Below are positions 7,932-11,660 of a stretch of 11,660 nucleotides of DNA, piece after piece (the stretch's first letter is position 1; every line of letters starts with the position of its first letter). The notes under the pieces were generated by a model, which saw only the letters and a list, made by a program, of their open reading frames with translations, was not told where the DNA came from and did not search any database. The stretch is from Collinsella sp. (GTDB taxonomy: Bacteria; Actinomycetota; Coriobacteriia; Coriobacteriales; Coriobacteriaceae): the NCBI GenBank assembly GCA_014871665.1, contig WGSL01000059.1:1-11660 (forward strand), in the 5' to 3' direction. The position numbers and the translations under genes were made by a program.

Positions 7932-9368
7932 TTAAAGCTCGAGTTCGTTCAAGCGCAGGATTGCCACGATGTAAATCTTGAGCGCTTGTTTGAGCTGTTC
8001 CTCGTTGGCGCACTCGTTGGGGCCGTGCATCTGGCCGCCCCATGCGGGCAGCTCCAGACCGGTCTCCTCGGGGCCAAACGACACGGCGCGGGCAAAGTTG
8101 CGCGCGTACGTGCCGCCGCCCATGGCAAAAGGCTCGGCGTGCTTGCCCGTAAACTCGTTATAGGTATTGATAAGCGCCTTCACGGCCGGATCGTCGGCAG
8201 ACACCGAGAACGGCACCTTTGCATGACCCAGGCGACACGTCACGTCAAAGCGCCCCACGAGCGGCTCGAGCTGCTCGCGGATGGTATCGGCGCTCGTGCT
8301 ATCAGGGAAACGCACGTCGATGACCTGCTCGATATGGCCATCCGCCACGCGGATGACGCCAGCGTTGCAGGTAAGCGGGCCAAACGCCGGACTCGTCGCA
8401 TCGATACCCAGGCCGCGGCCATAGGCATCAGCATGCACAAAGGCCAGGAATTTGACGAACTCGTGCTCGGCAGGCGTCAGCAGGCGCTCATCGCGTGCAC
8501 CAAACGCGTCCTCGGCCTCGCGCAGATACGCCACGATCAGGCCGACGGCGTTGATGGTGCCCTCAGGCATCGAAGCGTGGCCGCCAATACCGTGGGCGAA
8601 AATCTGCGCATGCCCGTTATCAAGCGCCGTGATCTCCAGGCGGTCGACGTTCTCAACGGGCGCCGGCAGCTCATCGGCGGCAATCGCAAGCTCGCAGATG
8701 GACTGCGACGGAATGGCATTGCTCGCCTCGGAGCCGCACCACGACACGATGCGCCCGCCGTCGATCTTGGGGCTCACGAACGTCGCCCCAAACTGGCCCT
8801 TCTCGGCATTGCAGACCGGGAACTCGGCATCGGGCGTAAACAGAAAGTCGGGATTCGCGTAGTTCTCCAGATAATGGTGAACGTCGGACATGCCCACTTC
8901 CTCATCGCAGCCCAGCAGCGCGCGGAAGGTGTAGCGCGGAACGATGCCGTGCTTGAGCAGGTAGGCGCCGGCGTAGAGCGACAGCACGGCCGGACCCTTG
9001 TCGTCGATCACGCCGCGGCCGAGCAGCCAGCCCTCGCGACGCTCCATCGCAAACGGGTCGGTGTTCCAGCCGGGGCCGGCGGGAACCACGTCCACGTGGC
9101 AGATAGTGGCGAGCTGTTTGTCGCCGCGGCCCGGGATATCGGCGATTCCCACATAGCCCTCGTCATCGCTCGTCTGGTAGCCGAGCTTTTGCGCGATACC
9201 GAGCGCGCAATCGAGCGCATCACGGACCGGGCGGCCAAACGGCGCGCCGGGCTCCGCATCGGCAGAAACTGCCACGGACGGATAGCTCACCAACTGCTCG
9301 ATATCGGCGACGACATCCTCCCAGACCTCGTCGACATACTCGGTAACGCTCTGCTCCACCTGATTCAT
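7932..9368 (-). CDS. M20-family dipeptidase, PepV/Sapep type
   Basis: The 478-residue cytosolic zinc metallopeptidase probably cleaves dipeptides during amino-acid recycling. The di-metal site is readable: H91 in CHVDVV, D122 in GVIDDKGP (bridging), E156/E157 in CDEEVG (E156 probable base), D180 in TPDAEFP and H448 in QMHGPNE. Between them (about 200-370) lies the lid/dimerisation insert, larger than in simple M20 aminoacylases, as expected of PepV and Sapep. HASMPEGTINA (from about 280) is the usual substrate-contact motif. The ATG at 9368 follows AAGGAGGT, the best ribosome site in the window; upstream extension in the same frame is Arg-rich and not credible. It lies 55 bp downstream of the HAD gene on the same strand and ends at a strong hairpin terminator. 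Confidence 0.93.
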   Translation of the reverse strand: MNQVEQSVTEYVDEVWEDVVADIEQLVSYPSVAVSADAEPGAPFGRPVRDALDCALGIAQKLGYQTSDDEGYVGIADIPGRGDKQLATICHVDVVPAGPGWNTDPFAMERREGWLLGRGVIDDKGPAVLSLYAGAYLLKHGIVPRYTFRALLGCDEEVGMSDVHHYLENYANPDFLFTPDAEFPVCNAEKGQFGATFVSPKIDGGRIVSWCGSEASNAIPSQSICELAIAADELPAPVENVDRLEITALDNGHAQIFAHGIGGHASMPEGTINAVGLIVAYLREAEDAFGARDERLLTPAEHEFVKFLAFVHADAYGRGLGIDATSPAFGPLTCNAGVIRVADGHIEQVIDVRFPDSTSADTIREQLEPLVGRFDVTCRLGHAKVPFSVSADDPAVKALINTYNEFTGKHAEPFAMGGGTYARNFARAVSFGPEETGLELPAWGGQMHGPNECANEEQLKQALKIYIVAILRLNELEL

Positions 9369-9391
9369 GGACGACCTCCTTACCAATGAGC

Positions 9392-9407
9392 GACGGGTAC
9401 GCCCGTC
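9392..9407. other. Small hairpin in the HAD-dipeptidase gap
   Basis: GACGGG-tacg-CCCGTC is a perfect 6-bp inverted repeat, ending 24 bp before the dipeptidase start. No U-tract follows, so it is probably a processing or attenuating structure, or chance. Confidence 0.3.
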
Positions 9408-9423
9408 CCTCACATTACGTCTA

Positions 9424-10086
9424 TTAGATAGCGAAAAGTTTAGCAAGCTCGGCCACCGAGTGCACCACTGCATCGGCACCCGCCGCCTCGTGCTCGCCCG
9501 GCGCCGCCGCGCCCGAATAGATACCAATGCACGGCACGCCCATTGTGTGTGCGCCCTCCACATCGTTGAAGCGATCGCCGATCATCACGGCCTCGTCCGC
9601 GGTCGCACCCAGGGCCGCCAGGGCATCGCGGACCGAATCCGCCTTGGTCTCGCGCCCCTGCGGCGGATTCATGCCGACCACGGCCTCAAACTGGCAAATC
9701 CCCAGCTCATGCACCATATCGATGCACTTCGCCTCCATGCGAGACGTCGCGACCGCCATGCGATGCCCCTGCGCGGCAAGGCCATCGAGCAGCTCGGGGA
9801 TTCCGTCGAACACGGGATACTCTTCAGGTCCCAGCTCATCAAAAAAGGCACGGTACTCGTCAGCCACCACAAGCGACTCCTCGCGGGAGAAGCCATAAAA
9901 GTCGTGAAAGCTCTTCCACAGGGGCGGCCCGATCATGCGGCGCAGGTCACCCATCTGCGCCTCCGAAAACCCGCGCGCGGCCAACGTCTTGCGCGTCGAG
10001 CTCATCACCGCCCGGCCCGTATCGGCCACCGTGCCGTCAAAATCGAACAGCACAACCGGCCGCCTGTATATCTCCAACGCCTCCAT
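9424..10086 (-). CDS. HAD-superfamily phosphatase, phosphoglycolate phosphatase-like (Gph/PpaX type)
   Basis: The 220-residue soluble phosphatase has a helical (subclass I) cap. Motif I is VVLFDFDGTVADTG (D15 nucleophile, D17 acid/base), motif II is VATSRM (Ser/Thr position), the motif III lysine lies in GRETKADS, and motif IV is MIGDRFNDVEGA. The cap between motif I and motif II contains RRMIGPPLWKSFHDFYGF, as in Gph, PpaX and YjjG-like enzymes. The substrate remains open: phosphoglycolate, pyrophosphate or a nucleotide are all possible. I chose the ATG at 10086 because GAAGAGG lies 7 nt upstream. An ATG six bases earlier would be too close to that site, and a GTG at 10119 lacks one. It is divergent from degV and upstream of the dipeptidase, perhaps in one transcript. 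Confidence 0.88.
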   Translation of the reverse strand: MEALEIYRRPVVLFDFDGTVADTGRAVMSSTRKTLAARGFSEAQMGDLRRMIGPPLWKSFHDFYGFSREESLVVADEYRAFFDELGPEEYPVFDGIPELLDGLAAQGHRMAVATSRMEAKCIDMVHELGICQFEAVVGMNPPQGRETKADSVRDALAALGATADEAVMIGDRFNDVEGAHTMGVPCIGIYSGAAAPGEHEAAGADAVVHSVAELAKLFAI

Positions 10087-10127
10087 CGGCATTCCTCTTC
10101 CCCAGTTGATGATTTCCACACCGACAC

Positions 10128-10156
10128 TTCAAACTGTTGACTATTCAACAATTGAA
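10128..10156. promoter_or_regulatory. Nested TTCAA/TTGAA inverted repeats between divergent HAD and degV genes
   Basis: TTCAA and TTGA(A) alternate: TTCAA at 10128-10132, TGTTGA-ctat-TCAACA at 10135-10150 (perfect 6-bp arms) and TTCAA-caa-TTGAA at 10144-10156. The region is AT-rich against its surroundings and lies between two divergent starts, so a dimeric regulator acting on one or both genes is plausible. Confidence 0.45.
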
Positions 10157-10165
10157 CCTAGAAAT

Positions 10166-10186
10166 GTGGAACGACTCCACTATACT
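10166..10186 (+). promoter_or_regulatory. degV promoter -10 with abutting inverted repeat
   Basis: TATACT at 10181-10186 is a good -10, 56 bp before the degV ATG. GTGGA-acgac-TCCAC (10166-10180), a perfect 5-bp inverted repeat, fills the bases directly before it. The nearest -35-like TTGAAC (10152-10157) is too distant (23-bp spacer), so the promoter may depend on an activator or use a weak -35. Confidence 0.4.
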
Positions 10187-10242
10187 TGTCGCACTTTGCT
10201 CTCAGAAGGCGGCGCGCAAGCGCCCCAATGAAAGGTGCAATT

Positions 10243-11103
10243 ATGTCTTTTGCCATCATAACCGACTCCACGTCGGACATCTCCCCCGCCCGTGCTCAAG
10301 AGCTTGGCATTTACGTCATTCCACTGCATGTGATTATCGAGGGCGAGGACCTGCTCGACCAGGTACAGATCACCGCCGAGGAGTACGTCGCCCGCATGGC
10401 CGGCTCCGAGCAGCTGCCGCACACCTCGCAGCCGAGTGCCGGCGAGTTCAAGGCACTCTTTGACCGCGTGCGTGCTGACGGCCACGACAGCGCGATCTTT
10501 ATCTCGCTGTGCAGCGAATGGTCCGCCTGCTATTCCAACGCATGCCTGGTCGCCGAGACCCACGAGCTCGACGTGCGCTGCATCGATTCGCGCACCGGCT
10601 CGGGTGCCGAGGGCCTGCTGGTGGAGTACGCGCTCGCCATGCGCGAGGACGGCCGCAGCCTGGACGAGACCGAGGCACAGATCCGCGCGACCCTGCCCGA
10701 CGCGCACCTGCTGCTGATTCCCCGCACGCTCGAGAACCTCGTTAAGAACGGCCGCGCGCCCAAGCTCGCCGGCCAGCTCACGCAGATGCTCAATATTCGC
10801 CTGGCCGTTTCGCCGGAGTGGCAGTCGGGCGAGATCAAGGCCATCAAGAAGGGCCGCGGCGCCAAGCGCATCGTCGCCAACACCATGGCAGACTGCCTCG
10901 CGTTTTTGGCCGAGCATCCGGGCTCCAGCGTGCGCGTGCTCACGACCGGAGCCGCCGAGGAGCAGGAGCTTGTCGACGAGGCACTCGCAGGCCAGGACTA
11001 CGTAGACGCCGGCACCGGCCCCATCGGCTGCACCATCGCCACCCATGTAGGCGTCGACGCCATCGCCATCAGCTACTGCCCCCGCTACCAGCCAACTCGC
11101 TAG
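10243..11103 (+). CDS. DegV-family fatty-acid-binding protein
   Basis: The 286-residue soluble DegV protein has two alpha/beta domains that enclose one long-chain fatty acid. Characterised homologues (FakB) present the fatty acid to kinase FakA for phosphorylation and use in phospholipid synthesis. Family signatures are AIITDSTSDIS at the N-terminus (residues 4-14), the TSQPSAGEF loop (about 65-73), IDSRTGSGAEGLLV (about 114-127, the ligand carboxylate region) and the C-terminal GTGPIGCTIATHVGVDAIAI. The length suits the family (about 280). The ATG at 10243 follows GAAAGGTG with 7-nt spacing; an upstream in-frame ATG would add an Arg-rich leader and is rejected. No fakA is visible nearby, and assignment to FakB activity is inferred from family. 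Confidence 0.9.
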   Translation: MSFAIITDSTSDISPARAQELGIYVIPLHVIIEGEDLLDQVQITAEEYVARMAGSEQLPHTSQPSAGEFKALFDRVRADGHDSAIFISLCSEWSACYSNACLVAETHELDVRCIDSRTGSGAEGLLVEYALAMREDGRSLDETEAQIRATLPDAHLLLIPRTLENLVKNGRAPKLAGQLTQMLNIRLAVSPEWQSGEIKAIKKGRGAKRIVANTMADCLAFLAEHPGSSVRVLTTGAAEEQELVDEALAGQDYVDAGTGPIGCTIATHVGVDAIAISYCPRYQPTR

Positions 11104-11116
11104 GGACGCCCACATC

Positions 11117-11183
11117 AGTTATGGTGAAATGGGGACTGTTTTTGGCTTATTAGCCGCCAATCAATCCCTATTCCACCGCAACT
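11117..11183. repeat. Palindromic repeat copy 2 (AAGTTGCGGTG family)
   Basis: The outer arms AGTTatGGTGaAATgGGGA (11117-11135) and the complement at 11165-11183 form an imperfect hairpin. The right end is identical over 20 nt (11168-11187) to 7894-7913 of copy 1, while the interior differs and carries its own GGCT-tatt-AGCC. It starts 14 bp after the degV stop. Confidence 0.7.
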
Positions 11184-11198
11184 TAGAAGCAGTTCGTT

Positions 11199-11260
11199 TG
11201 GGACGGGGCTAAAAAGACTGGTATCAAACGTTTCAGACCAGTCTTTTTAGCCCCGTCCCA
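11199..11260. terminator. Bidirectional intrinsic terminator, perfect 24-bp stem
   Basis: 11199-11222 and 11237-11260 are perfectly complementary (TGGGACGGGGCTAAAAAGAC... outward), with a 14-nt loop that contains AAACGTTT. Within the stem, GACTGGT/ACCAGTC is flanked by AAAAA and TTTTT, so each strand reads a GC stem followed by U5. It serves degV from the left and the remnant gene from the right. Confidence 0.88.
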
Positions 11261-11271
11261 TTTTAGCTACT

Positions 11272-11403
11272 CTACATCAGCCCGCTCAGGGCGATGTCGA
11301 CGGCCTCGTTGAGGTCGTCAGTAATGTGTACCAGATCCGGATCGAGCGGGCTGATCATACCGGCGCTCATCACCGGGCCGTTGGGCCAGTCGAACAGACC
11401 CCC
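11272..11403 (-). pseudogene. C-terminal remnant of a LOG-family (TIGR00730) Rossmann protein
   Basis: Only 43 codons are recognisable, reading GGLFDWPNGPVMSAGMISPLDPDLVHITDDLNEAVDIALSGLM and stop. This resembles the end of LOG-family nucleotide-monophosphate phosphoribohydrolases (often annotated as lysine decarboxylase-like), where GLxDW, G.ISP.D..L and TDD..EAV recur. The catalytic PGGxGT region is absent. Upstream, the same frame continues for 36 codons into an unrelated AT-rich sequence without a ribosome site or homology, and the break coincides with an inverted-repeat end. I infer a gene truncated by insertion or deletion. The family call is from memory of conserved residues. Confidence 0.55.
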
Positions 11404-11410
11404 TCGCGGT

Positions 11411-11639
11411 ACCCACTGGACAAAAATGGCAAATATGAGTACTGCCACCAAATTAGTAGCAGCAAAATCTCGCCGGAATCGATCGTTTCGATTAATTTCA
11501 CGCCTTGCCAAGGCTCAAAATGCCGTGTTTGGTGGGTTAGATATATAGAATAATGTCGAATTGGTATTCTATTCTTGCCAAATGTTATGAGACTACATTA
11601 ACAGCAGTACTCACATTTGACGTTATTTGACCACGGGGT
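11411..11639. mobile_element. Possible MITE-like segment with 35/36-bp imperfect terminal inverted repeats
   Basis: 11411-11445 (ACCCACTGGACAAAAATGGC...) matches the complement of 11604-11639 at 29 of 36 aligned positions with one gap; the inner ten bases GCAGTACTCA are identical. The 229-bp segment is clearly more AT-rich than the genes and has no convincing gene or transposase. It also holds an internal perfect 8-bp inverted repeat, ATAGAATA-12 nt-TATTCTAT (11545-11572). No obvious target-site duplication is visible. It could instead be two oppositely oriented copies of a dispersed repeat. Confidence 0.4.
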
Positions 11640-11660
11640 CATTCGAAAACCCCTCCCCAC
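11640..11660. other. Right-edge sequence without a gene
   Basis: Apart from a short GGGGT...ACCCC inverted repeat that begins at 11635, nothing can be assigned before the window ends. Confidence 0.3.

Noticed and set aside
7914..9389. 491-codon open frame on the + strand opposite the dipeptidase
   Set aside because: The opposite strand has all M20 metal ligands and a strong ribosome site; this frame has neither.
10180..11115. 311-codon minus-strand frame opposite degV
   Set aside because: DegV signatures and a good ribosome site place the gene on the + strand.
11404..11511. N-terminal extension of the 79-codon minus-strand frame as a real small membrane protein
   Set aside because: It has one hydrophobic stretch but no ribosome site, lies across the inverted-repeat end, and joins unrelated sequence to the LOG-like tail.
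11427..11553. Short + strand frames (about 40-45 codons) within the AT-rich segment
   Set aside because: Two overlapping frames are equally open, neither has a credible ribosome site or recognisable family; I cannot support either.

Overview
The window reads as ordinary chromosomal DNA from a high-GC, anaerobic gut-type actinobacterium. Coriobacteriia close to Collinsella is my best guess. The guess rests on high GC, AAGGAGG-type ribosome binding sites, the gene content and the style of the intergenic hairpins; no rRNA or phylogenetic marker is present. Nine intact protein genes, one gene cut by the left edge and one gene remnant can be supported. I see no tRNA, rRNA, CRISPR array, phage or integrase gene, and I did not find a convincing new multi-gene system. 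The less explained material is all in the gaps between genes.

Left part (1-1176): the C-terminal end of a Zn/Cd-type P1B ATPase on the + strand converges on a small DtxR/MntR-type metal-dependent repressor on the - strand. A 127-bp near-palindrome lies between them. The repressor gene has a cluster of GGCTAACTTT half-sites upstream, including a perfect 13-bp inverted repeat, which suggests self-regulation by metal.

Middle (1177-7931), all on the - strand: pstS-pstC-pstA-pstB, a complete high-affinity phosphate ABC importer with a Tat-type lipoprotein PstS. It ends at a strong intrinsic terminator and has no phoU. Next comes a second unit of a Uup-like ABC-F ATPase followed by a Cof-type HAD phosphatase, with its own terminator. 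A Pho-box-like direct repeat with 11-bp periodicity lies upstream of pstS.

Right part (7932-11660): a PepV/Sapep-type M20 dipeptidase sits downstream of a Gph-like HAD phosphatase (- strand). That pair is divergent from a DegV-family lipid-binding protein (+ strand), and the shared promoter region is rich in short inverted repeats. After degV come a palindromic repeat related to the one ending the dipeptidase gene, a perfect 24-bp bidirectional terminator, and a 43-codon remnant of a LOG-family gene. The remnant's homology stops within about 8 bp of an AT-rich, about 229-bp segment bounded by imperfect 35-36 bp inverted repeats, possibly a MITE-like insertion.
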